DNA of 7,730 nucleotides from Clostridia bacterium (GCA_017455945.1 JAFTLM010000131.1:1-7730), one strand, 5' to 3'; positions 1 through 7,211 are shown, counted from the first letter of the stretch. Translations and numbers: made by a program. Notes: generated by a model not told the origin, from the sequence alone.

Positions 1-3000
1 AGTTCGGAAGAATTACAAATAACGCAATAGCCTGCGGTTTTTGCTTTGATATGGACGACCTCTACGTAAGAAAAGAAGAGGCGGCAACAGACAGAACCTA
101 CTATTATAAGAACAGTTTCGATTCCTTGGTATATAACACCACAGCCGTTCCTACCTACAACGGAATGACGGAAATAGCCAATAAGGGAACCTATAAGTTC
201 AGAGGAACTACCGCCAATATGGCTATGGCGACAGAGACTGTAGGCGACAAGACCAACGGTTACTTTGCTGTGGGAAGCGGTGCGGAGCTGAGACTTCTTG
301 ACTACTACCAGCTTTTCCAGGACGGTAACTGGACGGCTACCTTCAAGCTCAGGGGTAACGTAACGGCGGGCGAAAACGGTGCTGTTACGGTGGCTCCCAT
401 AATGAACCTCTACAACTACAACAATGCCAACACGTTACTTTATCTTGACAGCGACGGATATTTGTATCTCGGTCACAAGGCAAACAAGTCTCCTATTGCC
501 AAAGTGCCGTCTCTGACCTCGGGCAAATGGGTCGAGGTGACCGTGTCCTGTATGGTTACCAACAAGAACAAGAACACGGGTAATTTCATCGGCGGAAACC
601 CCTCAAACGGACGCTATTCTTACGCTCTCTGGGTTGACGGTGAGCTTTGCGGTACGCTTATGAGCGGTGACAGCGGTACCGCCTTCAGAACCGAGATGTC
701 AAGCAATCTTTTGATAACCAACTACTCGTTTACAAAGACGGAACTTACGGCGATGCCCACAGCCGATGACCTTTCGGGCTTTACCCTTTACACCGACGAA
801 AGCTCGGATACCCTCAAGGTATACAAGAATGAAAAGGGTGATTTTTATCAGATAAAGGGTACTACCACAGACGGTGCTTTCACATTCGGCTCGGGTGTAA
901 AGGTCACAATGCAGAACAAATCGGATAAGGTTGACTATATTGATTTCGGTAACGCCACATCTCGTGACGGGACTCCCGGTACTGCGGCAAGCGTTCATAT
1001 AGACGACCTTGAGGTTTACTCGGGTATCAACCATAAGAGATTTGCTCTTGCTGAAAGCGATACTATGGGAATTGTAAACGAGGTCAAGTTCGCCAACCTT
1101 ACAAGTGCGCTTTCTACGAATATAGGTAGTTGCTACAGTACGGTGGGATCGGGTAACAACACCACCGCAAAGGGCGGTACGGACGGAGTTGCATACGGCT
1201 GGAGAATTGACGACAACTACGTTACAAGAAAGGTTGACGGCGATAAGAACTACGTTACTCTTTCAAATCTTACCGCTTCGGACACCTACTACGACCTGCA
1301 TATCACAAACACGGGCGGAAAGATGTTCTCGGCAAAGCTGACGCTGAGAAACCTTGTTTCGTCGGGTGAGAACAGACTCTTCAGATTTAAGCGTCAGAGC
1401 GAGACAGCCACCTCGGCAACCTTCTTTGATACGCTTTATACCGAGGCTACAACGGGAAATCTCTACTTCAAGATGAACAGCGAGAATTGCTATCTCGTTG
1501 ACAAAGACGGTAAAAATTATTCGGTTGCGGGAAGCGACTGGGTAACTCCCGAAATTATTATTGACGATCGCGGAGATAAGACGTACGTTACGTTCCTTGT
1601 GGACGGAGTGGGCGTTTACTACAAGAACAGTGAGGGTATAAGCCCCGCAAAATCGCTTTATCTCGGCGGCGACGGTTTTCACGAACGCAGTGACGCCATA
1701 GACCAGAGAGTTATACTCTACCGTATAGACGCCTATTCGGGTGCAAGTGTGGATATTTACTCGGGAAGTGTTCAGTACGTAAGCAGTCTGCCCGAAATAG
1801 AAGAGGTTGGCAAGCCTTACTTTGACAAGGATTCCGCTGCCTACACGGGTAAGGTCTACTCGGCAGAGGTTGGACTTAAGAACGTGAATTACGCAAGCGA
1901 CTCTTCGCTCTTCCGGCTCAGACGCTCGGATGCGGACGAAAGCTCTGTGACAGAGTTTGATCCCCTCTTTGTTGAGGCGACCACCGGAAATCTCTACTTT
2001 GAGGATTACTACGGAGCAAAGCGTTATCTTGTTGATGCTCAGAGAGTAAGATACTCTGTGGCAGGTGAAACAGTTACCACTCCCAAGGTTATATTTGACG
2101 AGACAGGCGACAAGATATTCGTTACCTTCCTTGTAGACGGAAAGGTTGCTTATTTTGACACCGAGGATGGGCTTGTGCCTGCGGCATCGCTCTACATAGG
2201 CGGCGACCTGATTAAGGCGTGCCAGGCGTTGGCGGTTCACAAAGTGAGAATCTACAGCTTGGCGGAAATTCCCGACGGAACTGTGGTTGACAACACAAGC
2301 GCAAAGCTTGAAAATGTTTCCTCACTTCCCGAGGTTACTCCCATAAAGTGGGCTGACGAGGCGTATATCGATTTTTCCGAGTACGCAAGCCTTGAGGAGC
2401 TTCTTGAGGCATACGAGGGACAGATTGAAATCGTTGACAGTGTAAAAACCGTGAACGAGGTTCAGGTTGTGACACCCGTTACCCTTGAGAACGGCGTTCT
2501 CAAGATACCGAATGGCGGAATGCTCAGGTGGATAGACCACAACGCTGTTCTTATCGATTATCTTGAAAATCACAGAGGTGCCGTAAACGGTCAGTACGTA
2601 AACGGCTTTACCATCGAAATGAAGGCGAAGGCAACGGGAGCTACGTCCCTTGTTATGCTTGAGCGCGGAACCTATAAAAACGACGCTTTGATTTATATGA
2701 ACGGAGGTTACGTTCATATGTCGGGCGGTCAAAACTCGGGCTTTGCGTTCAGTCCTGTGGGGGCTGACAGATACACCGAGCTTACGGCTACCTTTACTAC
2801 GGAAAACAACGAGGTAAACGTCTTTGCCGACGGATACCTTCTCGGTATTTCAAGGTACACTAATTTCAACAAAACTACCGACAGATTGGCAAAGATAGTT
2901 ATAGGCGGAGGAGACATAGAGCTTTCAGAGCTTCGTATTCACCGCGACCTGGAGAGGGAAATGGCTGCCGAGTCGGGCGAGCTTTTCAAGCTTGACGCCG

Positions 3001-5627
3001 ATATGTTTAATCCCGCAAACAAGAGCGGTGCGTACAGAATAAACACGGAGGGCGTTATGCTTCCCGGTGTGCTTAAATCTCCCGGCTATACCACACGTCT
3101 GCAGTACACCGACGACGAGAGCGGCGAGAGCTTCTACTACTTCAACGTGAACACGAAGGGCGCGCTGGAAAACCACACCTACACCGATATATTCCTTAAC
3201 GGATATCTTGAGGATAAGGTTACGGTATTTGAGTACAACTTCAGATTTACGCCAGGAGGCGACAGCAACGTGGTTGAAATGTGCCAGATAAGAAGAAGTG
3301 AAGAAAATGATACTTCTGCTATCTGGGATGACCTGTTTGTTATCAATCCGGCAGGAGAATACAGAGTATTTGGCACAGGAAAGCTTTGCGATGCCGACGG
3401 AAATCTTCTTGTAGCATCGGGTGAGGAATGGAACAATCTGGCTATCATATACGATGCCGATGCAGGTCTTGTAAGCTACAGACTTAACGGAAAAATTCCT
3501 TACTACAAAATGGGCGGTGAGGTGGCTCTTGCCGACAGAATTCAGCTTCCCGCATTCCGTAACTACAGAATGGATTCTGCTGAGACAAGAGTAAGAACTC
3601 TCGGCTTTGCCGCAGCTTCAAAGCATATTGTTGATGTTGCGGATATCAATATTTACACGGTAGGCGACACCGCAACGGCAGAGTACGTGGGCGTGCAGGT
3701 TGCCACCGACAACACGGAGGAAAATGCTATCCGTCTTATCGCGGGTCTTGATATGCTCTACTACGAAAGAGCGGGCTTTGACGTGACGGCTTACGGCACG
3801 GACGGCGAGGCACTTTCGGAGACGGCAAGGACTTACGATACAAGCAAGGTATATTCTTCGTTTATCGAGACGGTTTCAGGCGTTGAACGCAACGTCTACC
3901 CCGAAGACAATGGCTACCGTTACTTTGTGACGGCAAATGTCACCGACGTTCCTTCGGAGGCGGTAAGACTTAAGGTTACTCCATTTACTACGGTAAAAGG
4001 AGTTAAGTACGGCGGCGCTTCGGTAATGCTTGACGTAGATTTCAATAAGACAGAGGACATCGTTACTACCAACTCAAAGAGCGAGAAGCCTATGGGTACG
4101 AACACCTCGGGCAACTTCAGCACTACCGAGATAGTCAAGTTTACCAACGACGGAGCTCTTGAGCTTAACGGACTTGATGCGGAATTTGCATTTGCGGCTG
4201 TGCTTGACGGCGGAGAGGTCAGCGTAAACCTTACCAACGCAAAGGGCGAGGTTGCGGAAAAGACCGTGATTGACATTTACGTTGACGGAGTTCTTGTAGA
4301 AGAAGGACTTGAGCTTGACTTCGGACGTCACTCGCTGGTGCTTGCCGACGGGCTTACAGGCGAACACAGCTTCAAGATAGTCAAGCGTTCGGGCGGTGAC
4401 TTCGTATGCGTCAACACCATAAACTTCAACGGTGAATTTGCCGAGAAGGCTCCCGCACTTTCAAGAGAGGGCGGCGTGAACGTGGTTGTCAAATCTCCCG
4501 CATCGGGTGCCGAGTACGGTGACGTATACGTTTACACGCAGACCTCCGACGAGAGCGGCGACTACTACATAATGTACATATTCAAGTACCTCAACTACGG
4601 AATTGACGAAAAAATGACCGACGGTGATGCTTCCACCGTTGCAAACTATTCAAGCGGCGGCGGCAATACGGCGTGGAACTGCCATATGTACAGAGTCCGT
4701 GAGGCGTTCATCTATAAGCAGAACGAGGACGGAAGCTATACAAAGGTATGCTCGCTTCTTCACCAGGGCGAGATATCCGTGGCTATAAAAGAATTCTACG
4801 AACAAAAGAGAGCGGCAGACTTTGTGGGCGGATACCACGGAGACGAGAACGCCGTGTCGATGACCTTCTTTGTGGACGGCAAAGAGCTTGACACCACAAA
4901 GGCGGGTACTTATAACGGCAATACTACCCTCGAGTTTGTTCAGAATTCCATGATAAACAGATGTAACGAGCCCGACACGCCTCTTCTTGCTCACAATCAG
5001 CACTTCCTTGTTGACACCAACGGCTTGAGAATAAACAGAAATCTTGAGGTGCTTGCCGACGACTTTGCACCCTGCCACGACCAGGGCTACACTATGATGG
5101 CTACCGTTTACCGTACCGGTGCGGCTTCCAAGAGGGACGTTGATGAGAGCTCCACGGACGAAACTGTTCTGGCGGGCGGCGTGAGCAGCTACAACATCAA
5201 GACGATGTCGGTTCTTGATGCCAACGGCGGTCTTGCCGACGACAGCTCGGTATTTGATATGACCGACGGAAACTATCCTTACATAAGCGGAGACGAGCGT
5301 TCTGTTTCCTGTGCGTCCGACACCAAGCTTATCAACCGTTATGCTAAGTACGAGGGTGATAAGGGCGTAAACGGACGAGTGGGTTACGTTATAAGCGACG
5401 CAAGTATGGAGACCAAGAGCACCACGGTGCAGGTAAGACTTACCTACGGTGACAACAAGTGGTACGCTTGCATAGGCTCTTATGCGGCTACCGGCGACGC
5501 GTGGGCTGCGGCAACGGCTAACGGTGCGGCGGCAGGCTTGTGGAAGGGGCTTATAGTTCCAAAGGGTGAGGAGTGGAACCTTAACACTTACTACATCTTC
5601 GACTATAACAACGCGGATATAGAATAA
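1..5627 (+). CDS. Giant modular LamG-like (concanavalin A-like) surface or secreted protein, 5'-truncated by the window edge
   Basis: The frame is open from the first full codon (position 3) to the TAA at 5625-5627. The ATG at 51 is an internal Met: the codons before it encode residues ending in a LamG-type strand that runs straight into MDDLYV. With that Met as residue 1, the modules are: end of a LamG-like domain (to about 10), LamG-like domain (21-325), LamG-like domain ending in repeat 1 (about 335-586), repeat 2 (600-762), LamG-like domain (767-969), LamG-like domain containing diverged repeat 3 (975-1206), Ig-like module (1213-1333), CE2_N-like jelly-roll (1335-1470) and an unrecognised C-terminus (1471-1858). 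Phrases such as GKWVEVTV, WVDGEL and IDDLEVY are typical LamG strands. I see no catalytic motif, dockerin, SLH domain, LPxTG or C-terminal membrane helix, so any anchor must lie in the missing N-terminus. A role in binding glycans or host/plant surfaces is inferred from domain type only. No other gene is close enough downstream on this strand to share its transcript. Confidence 0.9.
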   Translation, partial: FGRITNNAIACGFCFDMDDLYVRKEEAATDRTYYYKNSFDSLVYNTTAVPTYNGMTEIANKGTYKFRGTTANMAMATETVGDKTNGYFAVGSGAELRLLDYYQLFQDGNWTATFKLRGNVTAGENGAVTVAPIMNLYNYNNANTLLYLDSDGYLYLGHKANKSPIAKVPSLTSGKWVEVTVSCMVTNKNKNTGNFIGGNPSNGRYSYALWVDGELCGTLMSGDSGTAFRTEMSSNLLITNYSFTKTELTAMPTADDLSGFTLYTDESSDTLKVYKNEKGDFYQIKGTTTDGAFTFGSGVKVTMQNKSDKVDYIDFGNATSRDGTPGTAASVHIDDLEVYSGINHKRFALAESDTMGIVNEVKFANLTSALSTNIGSCYSTVGSGNNTTAKGGTDGVAYGWRIDDNYVTRKVDGDKNYVTLSNLTASDTYYDLHITNTGGKMFSAKLTLRNLVSSGENRLFRFKRQSETATSATFFDTLYTEATTGNLYFKMNSENCYLVDKDGKNYSVAGSDWVTPEIIIDDRGDKTYVTFLVDGVGVYYKNSEGISPAKSLYLGGDGFHERSDAIDQRVILYRIDAYSGASVDIYSGSVQYVSSLPEIEEVGKPYFDKDSAAYTGKVYSAEVGLKNVNYASDSSLFRLRRSDADESSVTEFDPLFVEATTGNLYFEDYYGAKRYLVDAQRVRYSVAGETVTTPKVIFDETGDKIFVTFLVDGKVAYFDTEDGLVPAASLYIGGDLIKACQALAVHKVRIYSLAEIPDGTVVDNTSAKLENVSSLPEVTPIKWADEAYIDFSEYASLEELLEAYEGQIEIVDSVKTVNEVQVVTPVTLENGVLKIPNGGMLRWIDHNAVLIDYLENHRGAVNGQYVNGFTIEMKAKATGATSLVMLERGTYKNDALIYMNGGYVHMSGGQNSGFAFSPVGADRYTELTATFTTENNEVNVFADGYLLGISRYTNFNKTTDRLAKIVIGGGDIELSELRIHRDLEREMAAESGELFKLDADMFNPANKSGAYRINTEGVMLPGVLKSPGYTTRLQYTDDESGESFYYFNVNTKGALENHTYTDIFLNGYLEDKVTVFEYNFRFTPGGDSNVVEMCQIRRSEENDTSAIWDDLFVINPAGEYRVFGTGKLCDADGNLLVASGEEWNNLAIIYDADAGLVSYRLNGKIPYYKMGGEVALADRIQLPAFRNYRMDSAETRVRTLGFAAASKHIVDVADINIYTVGDTATAEYVGVQVATDNTEENAIRLIAGLDMLYYERAGFDVTAYGTDGEALSETARTYDTSKVYSSFIETVSGVERNVYPEDNGYRYFVTANVTDVPSEAVRLKVTPFTTVKGVKYGGASVMLDVDFNKTEDIVTTNSKSEKPMGTNTSGNFSTTEIVKFTNDGALELNGLDAEFAFAAVLDGGEVSVNLTNAKGEVAEKTVIDIYVDGVLVEEGLELDFGRHSLVLADGLTGEHSFKIVKRSGGDFVCVNTINFNGEFAEKAPALSREGGVNVVVKSPASGAEYGDVYVYTQTSDESGDYYIMYIFKYLNYGIDEKMTDGDASTVANYSSGGGNTAWNCHMYRVREAFIYKQNEDGSYTKVCSLLHQGEISVAIKEFYEQKRAADFVGGYHGDENAVSMTFFVDGKELDTTKAGTYNGNTTLEFVQNSMINRCNEPDTPLLAHNQHFLVDTNGLRINRNLEVLADDFAPCHDQGYTMMATVYRTGAASKRDVDESSTDETVLAGGVSSYNIKTMSVLDANGGLADDSSVFDMTDGNYPYISGDERSVSCASDTKLINRYAKYEGDKGVNGRVGYVISDASMETKSTTVQVRLTYGDNKWYACIGSYAATGDAWAAATANGAAAGLWKGLIVPKGEEWNLNTYYIFDYNNADIE
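111..1025 (+). other. First complete LamG-like domain of the giant protein
   Basis: Residues 21-325 (Met at 51 taken as 1) form one LamG/concanavalin A-like unit. It opens with FDSLVYNTT and closes with HIDDLEVYSG, the same closing strand that ends the truncated domain just before it (FDMDDLYV). Internal signposts are a long edge-strand pair around LYLDSDGYLYLG, the GKWVEVTVSC strand, and the WVDGELCGTL hairpin. This is a common way for such domains to present a glycan-binding face, but the ligand cannot be read from sequence. It is longer than a typical LamG domain, with an apparent insertion around residues 230-300. Assignment rests on motif resemblance, not on a profile search. Confidence 0.6.
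1317..1808 (+). repeat. Tandem LamG-derived protein repeat, copy 1
   Basis: Residues 423-586 of the giant protein. The copy starts GKMFSAKLTLRNL and ends VSSLPEIEEV. Shared landmarks with copy 2 are EATTGNLYF, YLVD, YSVAG, a (T/F)VTFLVDG strand, a SLY(L/I)GGD turn and the VSSLPE tail. It is preceded by about 90 residues (from VNEVKFANLT) that look like the N-terminal strands of the same LamG-like fold, so copy 1 appears to be the C-terminal two-thirds of a full domain. Confidence 0.85.
1848..2336 (+). repeat. Tandem LamG-derived protein repeat, copy 2
   Basis: Residues 600-762, starting GKVYSAEVGLKNV and ending VSSLPEV. It follows copy 1 after a 13-residue linker. Much of the copy aligns with copy 1 without large gaps: EATTGNLYF, YLVD, RYSVAG, VTFLVDG, AASLYIGGD and VSSLPEV all recur in the same order. 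Unlike copy 1 it lacks the roughly 90-residue N-terminal portion, so it looks like a partial-domain duplication. The nucleotide sequences differ at many codon positions, which means the duplication is not recent. Confidence 0.85.
2349..2957 (+). other. LamG-like domain between the repeats of the giant protein
   Basis: Residues 767-969. It has the strand order expected of a LamG_3/concanavalin A-like unit: YIDFSEY at the start, VNGFTIEMKAKA in the middle (the usual 'f-t-iE-w-k' strand), DRYTELTATFTTENN followed by VNVFADGYLLG (the ligand-face hairpin), and IGGGDIELSELRIHRDL as the closing strand. The FTIEMKAKA to VFADG pattern makes this one of the better-supported LamG-like units in the protein. 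No Ca2+-site or catalytic residues can be assigned with confidence. Confidence 0.65.
3216..3668 (+). repeat. Diverged third copy of the LamG-derived repeat
   Basis: Residues 1056-1206. Side by side with copies 1 and 2 the same skeleton is visible: an R-(R/Q)-S-E-rich strand (CQIRRSEENDTSA against FRFKRQSETATSA), D-x-L-(F/Y), a G-x-(Y/L) strand, LCDADGNLLVASGEEW against LVDKDGKNYSVAGSDW, then IIYDADAGLVSYRLNGKIPYY against IIIDDRGDKTYVTFLVDG. It is clearly related but much more diverged. It is preceded by its own N-terminal strands (from residue 975, FKLDADMF), so it forms a full domain like copy 1. Confidence 0.7.
3687..4049 (+). other. Small Ig-like module of Clostridia surface proteins
   Basis: Residues 1213-1333. 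The pattern is AIRLIAGLD, then YERAGFDVTAYG, then KVYSSFIETVSG, then GYRYFVTANVTDVPS, and finally LKVTPFTTVKGVKYGG. This arrangement (iR-a-id ... GF-v ... vYss ... yF---i-dip ... vtPf-t--G---yG) is, from memory, a recurring accessory module near the C-terminus of large secreted proteins of gut Clostridia. It is probably a structural spacer with an immunoglobulin-like beta-sandwich. I cannot give a family accession with confidence. Confidence 0.5.
4053..4460 (+). other. Jelly-roll module resembling the N-terminal domain of CE2 carbohydrate esterases
   Basis: Residues 1335-1470. Visible landmarks are ALELNGLDAEFAFAAVLDGG (the edge strand that in CE2_N reads roughly as 'f-Gs-i-v-f-G'), IDIYVDGVLVEEGLELDFG, HSLVLADGLTGEHSFKIVKR and the closing NTINFNGEF. 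The combination 'y-v-vDG' followed by 'L--GeH---i-Kr' is characteristic of the CE2 N-terminal beta-sandwich. In known CE2 enzymes this domain is followed directly by an SGNH hydrolase domain. Here the following sequence has no GDS(N/I/L) serine block, so the module is more likely a stand-alone binding or scaffolding domain. The assignment is from pattern recall. Confidence 0.5.
4461..5627 (+). other. Unrecognised C-terminal region of the giant protein
   Basis: Residues 1471-1858, to the natural stop. The first part (about 1476-1690) looks like one beta-rich domain: VYVYTQTSDESGDYYIMYIF, a W-x-C-H-x-YR-x-REA segment, SLLHQGEISVAIKEFYEQ, then DFVGGYHGDE (residues 1590-1599) and MTFFVDGKELD. The GGYHGDE block packs His1596, Asp1598 and Glu1599 close together and could be a ligand- or metal-binding turn, but this is a guess. 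The last part (about 1691-1858) is Ser/Thr/Asp/Gly-rich and contains VRLTYGDNKWYACIGSYAA. It ends in a short acidic tail without sorting motif or hydrophobic helix. I do not recognise a named family and assign no function. Confidence 0.5.
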
Positions 5628-5637
5628 AATAAAAAAT

Positions 5638-5671
5638 AAAACCGATGTTTTTGACCTCGGTTTTCTTTTTT
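5638..5671. terminator. Bidirectional intrinsic terminator between convergent genes
   Basis: A perfect 8-bp inverted repeat (AAAACCGA at 5638-5645, TCGGTTTT at 5657-5664) encloses an 11-nt loop. On the + strand it is followed by CTTTTTTT, and on the - strand by TTTTATTTTTTATTTT. It starts 10 nt after the stop of the giant gene. The + strand T-tract runs into the TAA of the opposing gene (complement of 5672-5674), so one hairpin serves both transcripts. The stem is short and half A-T, with only three G-C pairs, so efficiency may be moderate. Confidence 0.85.
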
Positions 5672-7180
5672 TTACAAAATCAGCGGTGCGGCGGGGATTG
5701 TTGATTCGTCTGCATCTGAGGTGGAGGGAAAACTGCTTCGGTTTTGAGCAATTATCGCTTCAGTGGGGATATGATATCGCTTTGCAATGTCCCAAACGGT
5801 ATCGGTGGGGGAAGGGAAGCAAACGGTCATAGTGCTGTCCTTGTCGATATAATCTCCGAAAATCACCTCGTCCAAAGCCGTAAGTTCGGATTTTGAGAAC
5901 ATTCTGCCCCGTGTGTACAGCTCGCAGTCGCACAAAAGACGTCCGCTTTCGATTTTTGCCGTCGGAGGCAGGGCGGTTATGCTGAATTCGGCGAACATAG
6001 GCTCTCCGTCTACGCTTTCGGTTTCGTATCTGAAGGGAATTTTAAATTCCTTGGCTGAATACTCGTTTTGAACTTTTGTGAGCAAATCTACGGTCGTTTC
6101 ACCCACCAGGATTGATTTTTCGCCGTCAAATTCGATGCTTTTCACCACTGCATTTGAAGTTGCGTTTATTATTTCGGCACCGTCAAGCCAATCCTCTTCC
6201 TCTTGATTCTTCCTGAGATTCACGCTGAAATTTCCTGAAACAGATTTTGAAGAGTAGGGAAATTCACAGCGTTTTTCTGTGGTTTGAGAGCTTACTTCGG
6301 TGGAAAAGAGGTCTCGGGTGTACTCGGCAAGTCTTTCCTCCGAACAGCAAAGCTCAATGCAGACGGTGGCTTCGCAGAATATTCGGCTGTCTTCTACCGA
6401 AAATACGGCGTTTGTGCAACAGACGTTTGCCAAAGTTTCGCAGGCGGGGCTTATGCCGTCGGCATCTATAACCTCGGCAAAGGGAATCTTTTTATGCAGG
6501 GTAAAGGGGGCGGTCTCGCCGTCGTCGCAGGAGACGAGGAGGGTCATATGTAGGGTTCCTTTAACCGCCGCGCTTCCTCGGGAGGTTTCAATTTCCTCGG
6601 CTACGGCTACGGCGTCGTATGAAACAACCCGCAGGTCGCCGCCGACTTCTGTGACGAAATCCTCGGAAAGCTTGAATTCGCTTGATATGGGTGAAAATAC
6701 GTGCGAGTAGGAGCTTTGCCCTTTAAGCCGTCTGACGCAGGAGGGATTTTCGACGTAGGTGGTGTTTTCGGTCAGTTCTTTTTCGCAAAATCCTCTCACG
6801 CGGCCCTTCAGTCTGCATTTCAGCGAAAGCTTTCTGGGGGCGGTGGCACGGGAAACGAGGCTTTCGGGTTGAACCTCGCAGAGGAAAATCTGATTTTCAG
6901 GGCATTTTTCAGAGGGCTTTGCCGCTTCTGCAAGCTCGTAAGTCTCTTCCGCTTCGGTGGAATAAAGCTCTCCGTCGTTTGCTGAGTAAAGAATGTTATA
7001 GATTATTCTGCCGTTTACGCCTATGCGGTTTCCGTCAAAAAAGCCTTCGGGCGGTGCTGTCTTTACGCTCACTTTAAGCAATCTTCTCACTTCGGGTTCG
7101 TAGTCGGGCATAGAAATTTCGGTGCTTATATCGCCGCTCATAATTTTGTCGCAAAATTGCGTGGTGATTCTGTCGTTCAT
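5672..7180 (-). CDS. sipL: SipL-like spore morphogenesis protein: SPOCS (DUF3794) repeats plus C-terminal LysM
   Basis: A 502-residue protein, close to the length of Clostridioides difficile SipL. SPOCS/DUF3794-type units lie at about residues 30-125 (signature RIGVNGRIIYNILYSANDGE), 178-280 and 335-425. A LysM motif ends the protein at about 449-492 (TVWDIAKRYHIPTEAIIAQN). In C. difficile, SipL binds the ATPase SpoIVA through its LysM domain and attaches the coat to the forespore outer membrane from the mother-cell side; the same job is inferred here from architecture. There is no signal peptide, as expected for a mother-cell cytosolic protein. The ATG at 7180 has GGAGG at 7 nt spacing. The frame stays open upstream to 7330, but that extension would precede the predicted transcription start. 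The protein has 18 cysteines, seven of them in residues 247-279. Alternatively it could be another DUF3794-LysM paralogue, since Clostridia often carry several. Confidence 0.85.
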   Translation of the reverse strand: MNDRITTQFCDKIMSGDISTEISMPDYEPEVRRLLKVSVKTAPPEGFFDGNRIGVNGRIIYNILYSANDGELYSTEAEETYELAEAAKPSEKCPENQIFLCEVQPESLVSRATAPRKLSLKCRLKGRVRGFCEKELTENTTYVENPSCVRRLKGQSSYSHVFSPISSEFKLSEDFVTEVGGDLRVVSYDAVAVAEEIETSRGSAAVKGTLHMTLLVSCDDGETAPFTLHKKIPFAEVIDADGISPACETLANVCCTNAVFSVEDSRIFCEATVCIELCCSEERLAEYTRDLFSTEVSSQTTEKRCEFPYSSKSVSGNFSVNLRKNQEEEDWLDGAEIINATSNAVVKSIEFDGEKSILVGETTVDLLTKVQNEYSAKEFKIPFRYETESVDGEPMFAEFSITALPPTAKIESGRLLCDCELYTRGRMFSKSELTALDEVIFGDYIDKDSTMTVCFPSPTDTVWDIAKRYHIPTEAIIAQNRSSFPSTSDADESTIPAAPLIL

Positions 7181-7187
7181 TTTTCTT

Positions 7188-7192
7188 CCTCC
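7188..7192 (-). promoter_or_regulatory. Ribosome binding site of the SipL-like gene
   Basis: The - strand reads GGAGG, followed by seven bases and ATG at 7180-7178. It decides the start: Mets further upstream in the same open frame (for example at 7330) lack a comparable site and lie outside the predicted transcript. Confidence 0.85.
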
Positions 7193-7211
7193 GAGTAGTT
7201 TGTTTTGGTAC

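Noticed and set aside
51..53. The ATG at 51 as the true start of the giant gene.
   Set aside because: The frame is open to the window edge, the upstream codons encode a continuous LamG closing strand, and there is no ribosome binding site ahead of this ATG.
1263..2240. A 325-residue open frame on the - strand opposite the giant gene (and several shorter ones at 699-1034, 2322-3448, 3920-5078).
   Set aside because: They are antisense shadows of the strongly coding + strand frame, with no ribosome binding sites and no recognisable protein features.
6247..6985. Overlapping + strand open frames of 74-136 residues opposite the SipL-like gene.
   Set aside because: They are shadows of the SPOCS/LysM coding sequence, have Arg/Ser-rich low-quality translations and lack start signals.
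7142..7158. A perfect 7-bp inverted repeat (AATTTTG, 3-nt gap, CAAAATT) near the start of the SipL-like coding region, with another AATTTTG at 7244-7250.
   Set aside because: It lies within codons for TTQFCDKI, is A/T-rich and short, and has no placement that suggests an operator. Chance is the simpler explanation.
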